Positions 22,036-33,210 of a stretch of 64,000 nt of DNA are shown here, one piece after another (the stretch's first letter is position 1; each line of letters starts with the position of its first letter). The stretch comes from Prinsepia uniflora (Eukaryota > Streptophyta > Magnoliopsida > Rosales > Rosaceae): positions 43,556,194-43,620,193 of the forward strand of contig CM064870.1 of the NCBI GenBank assembly GCA_032719365.1, read 5' to 3'. The translations under genes and the position numbers were made by a program. The notes under the pieces were generated by a model. The model was not told where the DNA came from. It saw nothing but the letters and a program-made list of their open reading frames with translations, and ran no database searches.

Positions 22036-22750
22036 GCAGTTGCGTAAATGTCTTGAAGAGGTGAGAAGAGAAACTGCATCTTGATTTCCTAGGTTGAAAG
22101 AAGCAGTTTTTGCCACAAGGACCAGCTATTTTAAACCATGAAACCTTGGTTAAAAATGTTCATAGATTCAGAAATTGATGGAGATTAATTTGCTGAGTTT
22201 GATTGATTGATTGTCAGTCCTTTAAGAAACTGGGTCGTTATTTATTTATAAGCGGTGAATGAGCTTTCAATTTGCTGAATTGGGTCCTGTGTGGTCCCAC
22301 TTTGCCTTTTTTCCATTGGGATACTCCCCCTTGCCTTTATTTTCTTTGTATTCTGTCAGTACCGCCCACGTTTTCTTCCTCTCCATGCTCAAAGATGTTT
22401 GGGTTGGGCTTGTGTTTTTCTTGGGCTTTTAATTTGTGTGAGCCATTGTCTTGGGCCCAAAGAGGATTTTTTCGGGTGTAAACACTTGTAAAGGAGTCTT
22501 TGAAAAACATGTTAGTAGTTCAAAATTTAAAAATGGAGCAAAACAAAATGAAAAGTAGATAATACCTTTAATCAATTGCAATCCATACCTAACAACAACA
22601 CATCTATTTCACAAAACCAACAAAAAATTCTCTCCATTTCAATTTAACAATTTCAAACCACAAAACCTAATTCTATAAATTATTTAACATTTTCATATTT
22701 GAATGAAGAAATCTTAGCTAATTATGCAAACAATGGTCACTCAAACGATC

Positions 22751-24689
22751 AATTATTAGGTGGTACTGGACCACCACGTCCGACCATGGTACTCATATTC
22801 AAAATTCGCCACTTGTCAATTCTTTTACATATGGATTTAATTTTCTTTTTAAAATTTAAAATTAAATTAAAAAAAACACAAGACCCTACCCATGTTGTTC
22901 TCTTTGACACTATTTCTCTTCTCCTCTGCCCCCCAACCCCCCTGGTTCTCTTTTATTGGAGCCATCCACTGGCAGACCGATTAAGAGGAAAGAAGGGTCA
23001 CTTGACCCTCTGATCACCAGAAAACTCTCCAGGTAGGGAGGTGTTGACCCCTTACTCATGCACAGCTAGTTGCCTGGGTTGCCTACCAAGTGTTCGATGA
23101 ATTGCATCATAGAAGAGACCATTAGAGAAGAAGACTCATGTTCTCTTTTTTTTTTTTTTTTTTGGGCTTGTTTAACTCATTTTAGTGAAACTTTGTTTTT
23201 TGTATCACCAAAATGACGCCGACCTGTTTTTATTAAATGAAATGGAAAAAGGAAGGTTAAACAAAGAAATCTCATTTGAACAGAATTATCTTCGATTTGG
23301 AGTTGGGGAACACTCGGCAGCAGAGGAAGACATGGCTAGGTCTCGGACATTTGGTCTCTCGCCCACTGTGACCAATGCCGCCGACGGTCGCACTAGGTGG
23401 CCGGAATCGAACAAGAGAGATGTGAAGGCTGTAAAGCTGTGGAGATCTGCAGTTTCTTCCATTTAGTCAAGATAAATTTTTAACTTCTAAATAGCCTAAA
23501 TTCATAAAACCTAAATTGTTATATCTGATTCATACTATGCTTCCTTCCTTTATTGGAGGCGTAAATGAAGATGATGTTGAATTATTTCTGTTATAAGGGT
23601 GTTTTTGAATTGTTTTAATAGAGGCTGATATTGAATGGTTATATCCATGAGTCGTGGGCTACGAATTTGTATATAAGGATATAAGGTTGATGTTTAATTG
23701 GATACTGAAGACACTTACTTTTTAGATTAAAAAAATAGGACACCTACTTCTTTTTAATTGGGACGAAACCTAATTATTTATTATTTTTTATTCCTATCGC
23801 ACCTAATTATATACTAAGGAAAACACTTGCAAAATAAAATAAGATAGGCAGTTCTTAAATGCTAATAAAAAAATGAGTTTGAAATATTATGATAGGATTT
23901 TCAATTTTATTTCATTTTTAAAATAGTATGGATTTTTATTTAAATTCATTTAGTAATTATAATGGTTGTTAGTGAGAAAATAGTAGGAAGATTATTTTCA
24001 TCATAAGCATACTAAAAATTATATTTCATGATATAATAAAAAATTAATAGTTCAGTTATATATAGTAGTTCTTGATATTAAAAAAATCTCTTTACTTACA
24101 TTGATAGCTAAATTATAAAATACAATGATTTTATTATATGTAAACAATTGTATATTATAATTTTCGTTGATTATGAATGCTAATAAAGTATTCTGTAATT
24201 TATAGCATATTTTTTGTTTAATTTTTTTTTGTGGCACTCCAAATGTTCTCTCCCCAAAATATTTTCTGGGTCCACCACTGGAGCCATTACAATTGCAATT
24301 TGCATGATATTGGATCCAATGATTTGCCATGTCCTCCCTTATTTCAATTATGGTGGTGGTTTCAACATTGATACGTGGAACTTATTAGACATTGACGTGT
24401 GGTTGCGGATGTGTGGCCGTAGTTCTCGTTCTCCTCTTCACCGCCGTTCGTTGTTCTCTTTCTTCTCCCCCACCCACGTTGTTTCTTCCACATTTCCACC
24501 CTGGTCGTTGTCGCCCCCTCTCCCCGTCATCCCATCCTCCTCCCTCCGCAGCCCCCCCGCCCCTCCCATCCCATCTTCCTCCCCTCCCAGTCCCACCTGT
24601 AAATCCACATGTAAAAAAATAGGCACACAGCTAATTTTAAATGGGAGTATAATGGAATGACATGGTGGTCCAATACCACCTAATAATTT
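22751..24689. mobile_element. Possible DNA transposon with inverted ends, 1.9 kb
   Basis: The left end (22751-22839) and the reverse complement of the right end (24600-24689) share AATTATTAGGTGGTA-TGGACCACCA and continue in step to TTTTTACAT-TGGATTTA, about 90 bp with roughly 70% identity by eye. The interior has no transposase: an 18-base T run (about 23146), an unrecognised 93-codon ORF (23185-23466) and a C/T-rich tract (24430-24600). No target duplication was found. It could also be two copies of one smaller repeat in opposite orientation. Confidence 0.45.
23185..23466 (+). CDS. Unrecognised 93-codon ORF inside the inverted-end segment
   Basis: The C-terminal half (GVGEHSAAEEDMARSRTFGL, then DGRTRWPESNKRDVKAVKLW) has a composition compatible with coding. 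I know no family for it. It could be a captured host fragment or chance. Confidence 0.2.
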   Translation: MKLCFLYHQNDADLFLLNEMEKGRLNKEISFEQNYLRFGVGEHSAAEEDMARSRTFGLSPTVTNAADGRTRWPESNKRDVKAVKLWRSAVSSI

Positions 24690-25045
24690 CTCCACTCAAG
24701 CCCTTAATTAATTTACAGTAGAAGATTTAGAAATCAAATATCGTTCCTATTTGAGAATTGTAATTCATCCGATTGAAAAGCCAACCCACCCTCCATTGAT
24801 TCAATTCGGACAGCTTATGTCTAAAAAAAATTTACATGCCTTTGAATATACCTCCTTGCCTTCCTAGTTATAAAGTTCATGTTTACCATTAGCCGCCACC
24901 ACCCTCTCTCCCTTTACAAAGGCAGTCAACGCCTCTTCTCAAAATGATCTCATCTTTTCCAAACTGACAATCCCCCGCCACCGCCTCGTCCTCATTACAC
25001 AACTCCATATCCACCCACCTCCCTATTTCCTCGTTTTTAAAATCC

Positions 25046-25690
25046 CTACTCTGCCATCTCTCCCTCGGGTTCGATTCTTGGTAATGGGAACAAGTCCAAG
25101 ATGTCATCCCCTTGATATGTGATTTCGCTTGTCTTGCCAAAAAAAGGGTTAGTCTCATGAAATAGAACATCTTTGGACACAATCAATCTCCTTAGTTGGG
25201 GATTATAACACTTATATCCCTTTTGAGTAGATGAGTATCCAAGAAAGATGCATTTAGTAGCTCTAGGATCTAATTTATCTCGGTAATGAGATTGAACATG
25301 TACAAAACAGATGCAACCAAACACTCTAAGATGTGAGAGATCAATTTTCCTTCCTTTCATGACCTCTAGGGGAGACTTAAATTCCAAGACTCGGCTAGGT
25401 AACCTATTGTTGATATATGCAGCTGCCATAACACCTTGAGACAAAAATCTCTTTGGTACATTCATTTGTAGCATTAGTGCTCTTGTTTTCTCAAGTAGGT
25501 CACGGTTTTTACGTTCAGCTACCCCATTTTGTTGAGGGGTTCCAACGCAACTTGTTTGATGCATGATGCCATAAGTGCTCAAATATTGTTTCATGATATG
25601 GGACATGTATTCGGTGCCATTGTCAGATCGTAAGGTTTGAAGTTGAGATGAGAAATGGTTTTTAACAAGGTTATGGAAATCCTTAAACAC
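25046..25690 (-). pseudogene. Copia integrase core
   Basis: An open stretch of 214 codons from the second half of the integrase core to the linker. TLRSDNGTEYMSHIMKQYLS and TPQQNGVAERKNRDLLEKT supply the second Asp (residue 23) and the Glu of the D-D-E triad; exactly 35 residues separate them, the normal D35E spacing. Further on come LRVFGCICFVHV and KCIFLGYSSTQKGYKCYNP, typical of copia. The first catalytic Asp would lie upstream, where the frame is broken. Confidence 0.9.
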
Positions 25691-25837
25691 TTCTATAACT
25701 TTATTCTTAGACTTTAGGAGATACAGCTATGTGACTCGAGAGAAATCATCCAAAAAAATCACAAAATACTTGTAGCAAAAGATTCACTAGTTGGTCCCCA
25801 TACATCTGAATGAACTAGTTCAAAACACTTACTAGTC

Positions 25838-26095
25838 CTAGAAAAAAGAAGAGTTAAAAGTTAATCTAGTGGCCTTTGACAAGTGGCATGTTTCACAAAA
25901 AAAATAGCATCCTTCCCCTAAGTTTAGAAATAAAGATGACAAAATGGGTGAGGAAGGGTGAGCTAAACGTTGATGCCACAATTGATTATCTTGAATGGGG
26001 TTGAACTTGGCTTGACACCCTCTAGGATTACTCTTTGACATGTAATAGAGACCATCTAAATAAAAACCCTTCACCAATTGTCTTCTTGGTGGCAC
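25838..26095 (-). pseudogene. Copia GAG-pre-integrase zinc domain
   Basis: LWHQRLAHPSSPILSSLF and FCETCHLSKATRLTF give the H-x4-H and C-x2-C zinc ligands of the integrase N-terminal domain. All four ligands are present. The frame breaks on both sides. Confidence 0.85.
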
Positions 26096-26219
26096 AATCT
26101 TGAAAGATCACGTTTTGAGGAGAAAAAATGGCTAAGCAATTCAAGGTATTTGTGATCCTTCCACAGATAGAAGTTGAAATGGGAAGGAAGGAACATACAA
26201 AGCTATTGATTCAATTTCA

Positions 26220-26735
26220 TCAGACATCAACTTTATTTTCTTTTCCTAAAACCTTTACATGCTTTCCATTTGCAATTGAAACTTGAGAAGGCTTTGCCAA
26301 TTTTTTAAACTTTTGAGATTTAGACACATGGTTGGTCATATGATCTGTGGCACCTGAATTTACAAACCAAAAATCATGCAACATATTTAATTTAAGAGCA
26401 ATTTTAAAGGCTTTCATGATACCTTGCATGTCCTCTTGGGGTACAAGTTTCGTGTCTGCCAAGAAACCTGCAAACTTGCCAAGAAATGCTGTCGAGCTCC
26501 CTTCTTCCATGCTATCTGCAAGGTCAATTCCAGCCCCTCCTTTCTTACCTTGCAGGTACGACAAAAACTCGTTCATAAGTTCTGTCGGGTTTGCTGTGAA
26601 GTTCTTAAATGGATCTGACCTATTGGAGATGGAGGTAGATGCATGATTTGCTCGATGTGGATTATGGTTCACCCTTTGTACGCACTTGTTTTCCTTCATG
26701 AAGTCAGGCTTTAACTCTGGATGTAAATCCAGCAT
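26220..26735 (-). pseudogene. Copia protease with altered active site
   Basis: Position and motif match the copia aspartic protease, normally W-x-x-D-S-G-A-T-D-H. Here it reads WFVNSGATDHMT: the catalytic Asp is Asn, one G-to-A change. Upstream is the gag-protease spacer (MNEFLSYLQGKKGGAGIDL and following). Without the Asp the enzyme could not process the polyprotein. Confidence 0.8.
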
Positions 26736-27178
26736 GTGACTTTAACATGATCTGTATTGTTGTAGTGTTGACACTTCAAGTGCGGATGCTTTCCTTTGTA
26801 CGTTCTCTCGTTGGTTATATATGCCCTAGCCTTAGGTAAGTTAGTCATTATACTCAGGTTCATGCCTTTCCTCCTTACTTCTTCACGTTGAATCGTTGCA
26901 CACACATTGGTGAAGGAAGGAAGTTCAGTGTTCATGAGTATGTGACATCGTAGATCTTCATATGTTGAGTCAACACTGGACAAGAGTTGAAATATCTTGT
27001 CCTCTTCTACTCTCTTTCGTAAGCAGTGCTGCATCAATTGTATGAGGACGATAAATTTCCAACTCATTCCATATGTTTTTCATGCTTCCTAGGAGTTGCA
27101 CAAACGGTTTGCCATCTTGTTGCAGATCGGAGATGTCATTCTTTAATCGAAAAACCGAGCAGCATTATTCTGGCTGCC
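26711..27178 (-). pseudogene. Copia gag, C-terminal part
   Basis: Gag core words: RVEEDKIFQLLSSVDSTYED and LRCHILMNTELPSFTNV, then KCQHYNNTDHVKVTC, where the zinc knuckle C-x2-C-x4-H-x4-C has its second Cys replaced by Tyr. The part between 27067 and 27178 needs one or more frame changes to match. It joins the N-terminal gag across the nested element. Confidence 0.82.
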
Positions 27179-27183
27179 ATACA
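27179..27183. repeat. Target site duplication ATACA (left copy)
   Basis: ATACA precedes the LTR start and recurs at 35957-35961. It lies in copia gag, so the host site is known. Confidence 0.93.
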
Positions 27184-27689
27184 TGTAACCACCCGTCCCA
27201 AATTCCTAGATTACATTAGTGACTAATCACGATTAGTGAGGTTAATCGGTGATTAGTTGAGCGAAATCGGACGAACGATGCAAAATGACCGTTTTGCCCC
27301 TAGGCGTGGCAAAACGTTGACTTTTCATTCGGGCCGTCAAATGGACTTTGACCGATGACCGTGACGTAGTTCGTGACGTCACGAGTTCATAGACAGGTGG
27401 CAAGTTCAATTCCGACGTTCGAGGAAGAAGTTATTGACGCTAGGAAGTTTAGGGGCATTTTGGTAATTATGGTCAAAAGGGGCAAATGTTGATTTTTTGA
27501 CCAGGAGGTCCGAGGGCCGAGGACCATTATGTAGATCGGGACAATACGAATCCATAGACAGGCGGCACGTCGAATTCGGACGTTCGACGGCGAATTACGG
27601 TTCAAGAAAGTTCAAGGGTACTATTGCACGAATTACGAGACGAGTTCACTTTTGGACTCTAGTGGGCCCATATATTTGTCCTGATGCCC

Positions 27690-27721
27690 AATGGATGAGT
27701 GACAAGTGTCACCCATCCATT
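27690..27721. repeat. TGTCAC palindrome of the LARD 5' LTR
   Basis: AATGGATGAGTGACA and TGTCACCCATCCATT flank AG: 15-bp arms with one mismatch. The 3' LTR lacks about 20 bp here, leaving only CCAATCCATCC, so it lost the hairpin. Confidence 0.85.
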
Positions 27722-28910
27722 GGACACCCAAATTGATTCATGCACCGTGCATTCCATTCCATTTCTTCATTTCAAACACACACCCCCCCCCCCCCCCCCC
27801 CCCCCCAAATGACCCGATCTCACCATTTCTCTCATCCGTGCAAACCCAAAACCCATCCAACCTTCATCCATGACCAGGACAGAGGACCAGGAGGCTGAGG
27901 GAATTGAGGTGGCCGGCCTGGATGGCCAGGATCGCCGCAGACAGCGGCTGGAAGGTGGGAAACCCGTGAGGTTCACGGTAAGCCGTTTTAACCCATTTTC
28001 CATTTTTGACGTTTTGGGTCGGTTTTAATGGTTTTAATGAATCAAATAGGTTTTTAGGAAGTTATTAAGAAGGTTTCTATGGTGGTTGGCCGGCTGTGAA
28101 GCCGTGGGTGATTTTTGGAAACTTTGAACCGTTTGGTTCAAAATCAAACCATAGGATTTAGGTGTTTTTAGGTTGTTTTAAGGATTAGAATAGATAGGAA
28201 ACATGAAAATAGGAATTATAGGATTAATTAGGGTTGAAATCGGACCAAAAAGAAGAGGGGAAAGCACTGAAACGGTCACGCCGGTTCAGCACAGTACTCG
28301 GCCGGTTCAGACCGATTTTCTGAGGTTGATGACGATGAATAGTGATCTGGCCCTTCTTGGGGCGCGTGAGGACGCGTGGGCCATAATTTGGGGAAGTGTT
28401 CCAACATATGAAATCATCTATTCGATGTAACGAACATTTTGGGACTTGTTTCGTGTCGATAGAAAATCGTTTCGATAGGTTTCGGGCTGTCCGAAGGTTT
28501 AGGGTCGGTTTAAAAATAGTTAAAAGTTCTGGAAAATTACGGGGCTTTAATGGGAGGTTAATTGAGTAGTTAGTAACCTTCTATTAAAATTTGGACAGGT
28601 TTGGGAGTCCCGGTGTTAGCGATTGGCCCGGGAGACGGTTATGGCACGCGTATCGAGGCGCGGCTTCAGACGGTCTGTGAGTGGACCTTGATTTCTAAAC
28701 TGTAATGCATGAATAAATGTTTTATATGGTTTATGAATGTGATTTGATGATGTTGATTTGGATGCTTGTGATTTATATGATTTCACGCTTTACGAGGCGA
28801 TTTACATGCTTTCACGTAAATCGAGGTTTCCGGTTTTACTCTGATTTTTCCATTCTTATGGTTTTGAAATAGTTTTAATGAAATGATTTGGATTTGAAAA
28901 GGTAACTCTC

Positions 28911-29121
28911 GGACTTGAGGTCCATTTGATTTAACGAGGCATCGGGCCGGAGGCCCAGTTGGTTTACGATTAGGACCGGAGGTCCAGTTTGTATGTGGAT
29001 TCGGGCCTAGGGCCCAGCTATGTGTTACAAATGGTTTTTATGGGTCATGAAGGTTTATGGGAACCTTCATGAACCCTTGAAATGGATTTATGGGTCATGA
29101 CGGTTTATGGGAACCGGCATG
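28911..29121 (+). repeat. Hairpin block in the LARD 5' LTR
   Basis: GGAC-TTGAG-GTCC (28911), GGGCC-GGA-GGCCC (28944-28956), GGACC-GGA-GGTCC (28973-28985), GGGCC-TAG-GGCCC (29003-29015), then CATGAAGGTT-TATGGG-AACCTTCATG (29046-29071) and CATGACGGTT...AACCGGCATG (29096-29121, one mismatch). Units vary, yet the variants pair with themselves. Confidence 0.85.
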
Positions 29122-29952
29122 AACTCATGAAAGGGTTTTATGGATTATGACGGCTTATGAGGGGCCGGGCATGAATCCTGGAAAGGTTTAAAGAAGGATT
29201 TCAAAAGGTTTTTCATATTCCATCCTTTATATATGATTGTCTCCTCCGGGGAGGGTCGTTGTCTTGGGTGGACCCTGGAGTAGTCACGGAGCCCTGATTG
29301 AGTGGAGTCGCCCCCAGTTGGGTTCCTTACTCTCAGGATGGGCATGGTTCGTTACCTCCAGGGAGGGTCATAGATCTACGGACTTTGACCTGGGTGGACT
29401 CTAGAGAGACTTGGGTTTGAGACCCCGGTTAGCACGCGCGTAGCTTTATTTCACCGTGACAGGTTGTGGATATGAATATAATGGATAAACATGATTTCAA
29501 TTGTTTGGAAATTGTGTTTATAACGATAAATGGATTTGGGCTGAGATCCCACATATGTTCTTATGGTATGGTTTTCTATAAATGGTTTTGGGCAGGAGCC
29601 CGTGTGACTTGGATTTACGGAACTTGGGGCTGTGACCCTAAATATGAGTGTTTAAACATATGTGTTTGGATAAATGGTTTTACTATGCATGCATGTTTTT
29701 TAGTGAAGGGTATAAAGGTCTTTTATGGAAATGTTTTTATAAACTTTTGTTTTGTCCACTCACAGTCAGGTTGGATACGGTGTGGACTGTAGCAGCGACC
29801 GAGATATCACATACCTCCTCCGGATCCTGGCGTACTCTGATAGCCCGGGAGGGCAAAGGTTAGAAATATCTCCTTATCTGATACTTCGTGTCAGACGGGA
29901 GTAGGGTCATCCCGCACTAATCCCGGGGGGATTGGGATGGGTCCTGTCAGCG

Positions 29953-29964
29953 TGGTATCAGAGC
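29953..29964 (+). promoter_or_regulatory. Primer binding site of the LARD
   Basis: TGGTATCAGAGC, 3 bp after the LTR end (GCG spacer). It matches the 3' end of plant initiator-Met tRNA and is identical to the site at 56453-56464. Confidence 0.92.
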
Positions 29965-32900
29965 ATGGTTGCTCGTGTTACTATGAATTCCATAGCGTGT
30001 TTTGCGTACTACTCCTTACGCAGGTCGAGAATGTGATATCTCAAGGGGCTACAGTTCGCTATCAACCTGATAGTTGGGATGCCGATATGATAGCTTGGAG
30101 GATTGTATCGTGGAACAGCTTGGATCGGCATTTTATGCCGGGGTTGCCATATTCTGTCAGGGTTGACAGTGTGGAACCCTACGAATGGTGAACGTAGTAT
30201 TACGTTAGAGTTTTGGATCGTGAGACGGTTAGTTGGGATTGTATTTCACAATGTCGACGACTGGTTCGGTGTTATGGCCATCCGATGATCGGATATTGGT
30301 GAGCTAAATGGATTTACTGCGGTTGGCAGTTAGCGGTCGGATTCGTGGAATCCTAGTGGAACTTACGATAGGATTGGATTGATGTCTTTACGACATCAAG
30401 ACCGCGGAGTCGGTCAGATTATGATTTTACTGCTTATCGCAGTTGGGTTCAGGGAACCCTAGGCGTGGTCGTGGAATCCTAAGGTAGGATGTGTATGGTT
30501 CGGAAATGTAAGTTGACGAGTGGTTTGACTTGGACGACTATTCAAATTTGGATTCGTTAGTCGGTCTAGCCATGTCAGCTTTAGTGATGGGACTGCGCTC
30601 TGCAGTCGAGGTTGTACTTATCGGTTTGACTTAGTTGGTTGTCGTACTACTTAGTTGTGATGGGCTGTTGGTGCAACTAAGGTCATGGGCGACCTGGTAG
30701 ACGACATTGGTTTGGTCGAGTTGCGACTGGTTAGATTGGTTGGACAAGTTATCAGGGTTGGTACTTGTCGATGGAATCCCGGAGCGGGGATACAGGGTAG
30801 TTGGTACGATCGATTGATTCTGTTGGACGTGAATCTCGATTGTGATGTCTGGTAGTTGGGTCTGCACGAGTCTGTGGAAGGCACTACTACCGAGGATGGT
30901 TATAGTTATGGTTGTTGGGGATCGGTGACGTTCAGGTGACGTTTCCTTTTCCCGTATGAGTTGTCAGGGTGACTGTACCCAGAGTTGGGCACGATGGAGG
31001 CAGAGTTTCTCCTATTCGAGCAGAGGTACGGGGTCGTCGCTCGGTATGAGCGGAGATCCAGGGTTGTCAGATTTACACCCTGTGTGCCGATGCTGATGTT
31101 GATACTGATACTGGTGTTATTGTGCTGCTACTAGTATGGATGCCTGTGTGCTAATACTAGTACAGATGATAGTGCGTTGGTGCTGGTACTAGCGCAGATG
31201 CTGGTACTGGTGATTGTGATGACGTTGAGTCACATCCGTCGTGATGGGCATATGTTCATATCTGTGGTCCCAGAATGGATCTCAGATAGAGTTAAATTGG
31301 TTAAGGGACACGTGGTTGAGGTCCGGGTATGTTGTTTCCAATCTTGTTGGAACTTTGGAATCGTGAGAGGTTGCGATTGAGGTGACTAGTGGAATGCGAG
31401 TTTGCCGCATTGGCATTGGCATTGGGTGTTTCGAAGTCATTTTGGGTGACTTCTCATGTTCTACCGTGGTAGATGACGGTAGATGACGATAGATTATGGC
31501 ATATGATGGCAGATGACGGTTGATGATGGTTTTGTCACCAGTACGCTGATCGTGTATTGGTTGGCAGAATTGTGATTTGTCTTGGGTCATCAAGTGGAAT
31601 TGAGTATATCGAAGTTAGATCACTGAGATTTCTCATTTTCTGCTTGGTGGCAGATGATATTGGTTTACATAGCGAGGTGAATGCAGCGAGTTTGTTTGAA
31701 TTCACGTAGGTTGGGTTTTGATGTCATCGTGTTGGATCATCCTTGATTTTCCTCGGTGGAATGACAAGGATTGATACGAGGTAATTAGTGAGAACCCACA
31801 GTCGCGGCGTATCTCGTCGTTGACTGATGTATTTAAGATGTGGCAAATGGTTGAGGACTTTGGACGTCGTGACGATCGGGGATCGTGACGTCTATGGTCG
31901 GTTGACGTAGTGGTGGATCTGGATCGTAATCTTAATGATCCAGATAGGTGGAGAGTTTATCACTCTTACTGGGATGTTTGAGTGGAGCATGATGGGACTG
32001 AACTTCTTTTCGAGGTAAATCCCATATGGCTTGTTACTCGAGCGAGTAGGTGTCTGACGAAGTCGGATTTTGTCAGACTTAGTGTTGTGTGTGATGTTGT
32101 GATTGGCTTCCATATGAAGTCAATTGATTGTATTGTGGTAATCGGTTGAGCAGGTAACCGATAGGTTCGGTTTTGGTGCGTCTTGGTAGACGTGAACGAG
32201 ATTTGAGTTTTGGAATCGGATTCTGGGTGACGATTCAGGATTTGGTTCTGGAGCTTGACAGTGGAATTCCTTTAATGGATTTGAGTTCGGAATGGTTATT
32301 CCAAATGCTAGCTTACGGAATAATGATTTCGGATTCGGATTTGGAAATAGATAATGGGTTGGAGTTTCGATTTGTCTAATATTGGATTGGACAGATGGAC
32401 TCCAAAATTGAAACATTATTGGCAACGACCTAGGTGGTCGTGTTGTTGTGGTTGTTGTGATTGTAAGCTAATTGATGGGTAGATGTACGTACCTTGTACG
32501 TTGTTCGAGGTACGATACTGGATAGGCTTGTGGTGTCTGGCAGCGGTATTCTGGATATACCAGTGATACGTTGGTGAACGTGTTGGTAGTCGGATTGGTT
32601 CCGATACCATTGGATTAGTCGAGGTCGTGAACTAGACATTGGATACTGTGCATTGGGTCATGGTATTTCTGATGGGTCTAGTTACCCACAGGTCGAGTGA
32701 AATATTGGTAAATGTTTACTCAGGTTGAGTGTGCTTGGGGTTAGTATAACCACAGGTAAGTATAGTGTCAGTTTTTGACTGGCGACTGTCAAGTGGTGAC
32801 AGTTTGTCGGAGGTGTCATCGTGGATCGATGAGTGAGATTTGGTGACTCCCAGTCGGAGCAGACGTCAGGATAGTTAGTGATTGAGTAAGGAATCATCTA

Positions 32901-33193
32901 GTTGTTTTGTCAACGACATGGTAGATTTGACAAGTGGTGTCAATTCGGAGCGTATGACTACTGTTATTCAACGTGGTCGAGGGTAGTCGATGTAACGAGA
33001 GTGTTAGTGATACGTCTGGTTACAGACGAGGTTTATGTTGACTAGTGGGTGTACTAGTGTACGCGTGTCGTGAGATCGAATTATTTTCACGAGGAGATTG
33101 TGGAATCAGGATAGTTGGTGTTTCGAGAACGGAACTAATTAACGAGTGAAGAACGGTTGGAATTAGGTCGGTTGGAATTTCGAGGACGAAATT
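29965..33193 (+). other. Non-coding internal domain of the LARD
   Basis: The longest ORFs are about 100 codons, on both strands, with no known motif. Features: GAT/CTG-rich low complexity (31080-31220), tandem AGATGACGGT-like words (31470-31525), and a 70-bp patch resembling the middle of the C-family LTRs (32284-32357). It is GT-rich on the plus strand, consistent with a transcribed non-coding RNA. Confidence 0.75.
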
Positions 33194-33210
33194 AATTAAG
33201 GAGGGAAGGT
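33194..33210 (+). promoter_or_regulatory. Polypurine tract of the LARD
   Basis: AATTAAGGAGGGAAGGT directly before the 3' LTR, preceded by TTTCGAGGACGAAATT, the same lead-in as the autonomous element at 63968. It is the plus-strand DNA primer. Confidence 0.85.

Larger units (their letters stand above)
19381..22750. other. Long stretch without a recognisable gene
   Basis: No ORF longer than about 90 codons and no known motif. Contents: a direct repeat of ACATAAATGCTAAGAAAAT (about 20103 and 20189), an open minus-strand stretch (20165-20443), a GC-richer patch at 20930-21110 and decayed repeats at 21716-22035. It could hold exons of a spliced gene or an LTR leader; I cannot decide. Confidence 0.5.
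24889..27178 (-). pseudogene. Decayed Ty1/copia gag-pol, 3' of the insertion
   Basis: Read from 27178 downward: C-terminal gag, protease, GAG-pre-integrase and integrase, the copia order. After the integrase a Glu-rich linker (about 24889-25080) follows in a shifted frame, and then homology ends: no RT or RNase H remains, nor a left LTR. The N-terminal gag lies at 35957-36371, beyond the nested element. Frameshifts, stops and changed catalytic residues show it is dead. Confidence 0.88.
27184..29949 (+). repeat. 5' LTR of the LARD
   Basis: Starts TGTAACCACCCGTCCC and ends GATGGGTCCTGTCA. In order: two U3 modules (27303-27640), a palindrome (27690-27721), a run of 24 C (27783-27806), arm CTGTGAGTGGAC (28675-28686), a hairpin block (28911-29121), arm GTCCACTCACAG (29754-29765) and the TCAGACGGGAGTAGG tail. 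Differences from the 3' LTR are scattered substitutions and small indels, including the C run, the palindrome and about 25 bp after 29765. Confidence 0.92.

Noticed and set aside
24214..24660. 148-codon Pro/Ser-rich ORF
   Set aside because: Driven by a C/T-rich tract and the inverted end of a repeat; other frames and the opposite strand are also open.
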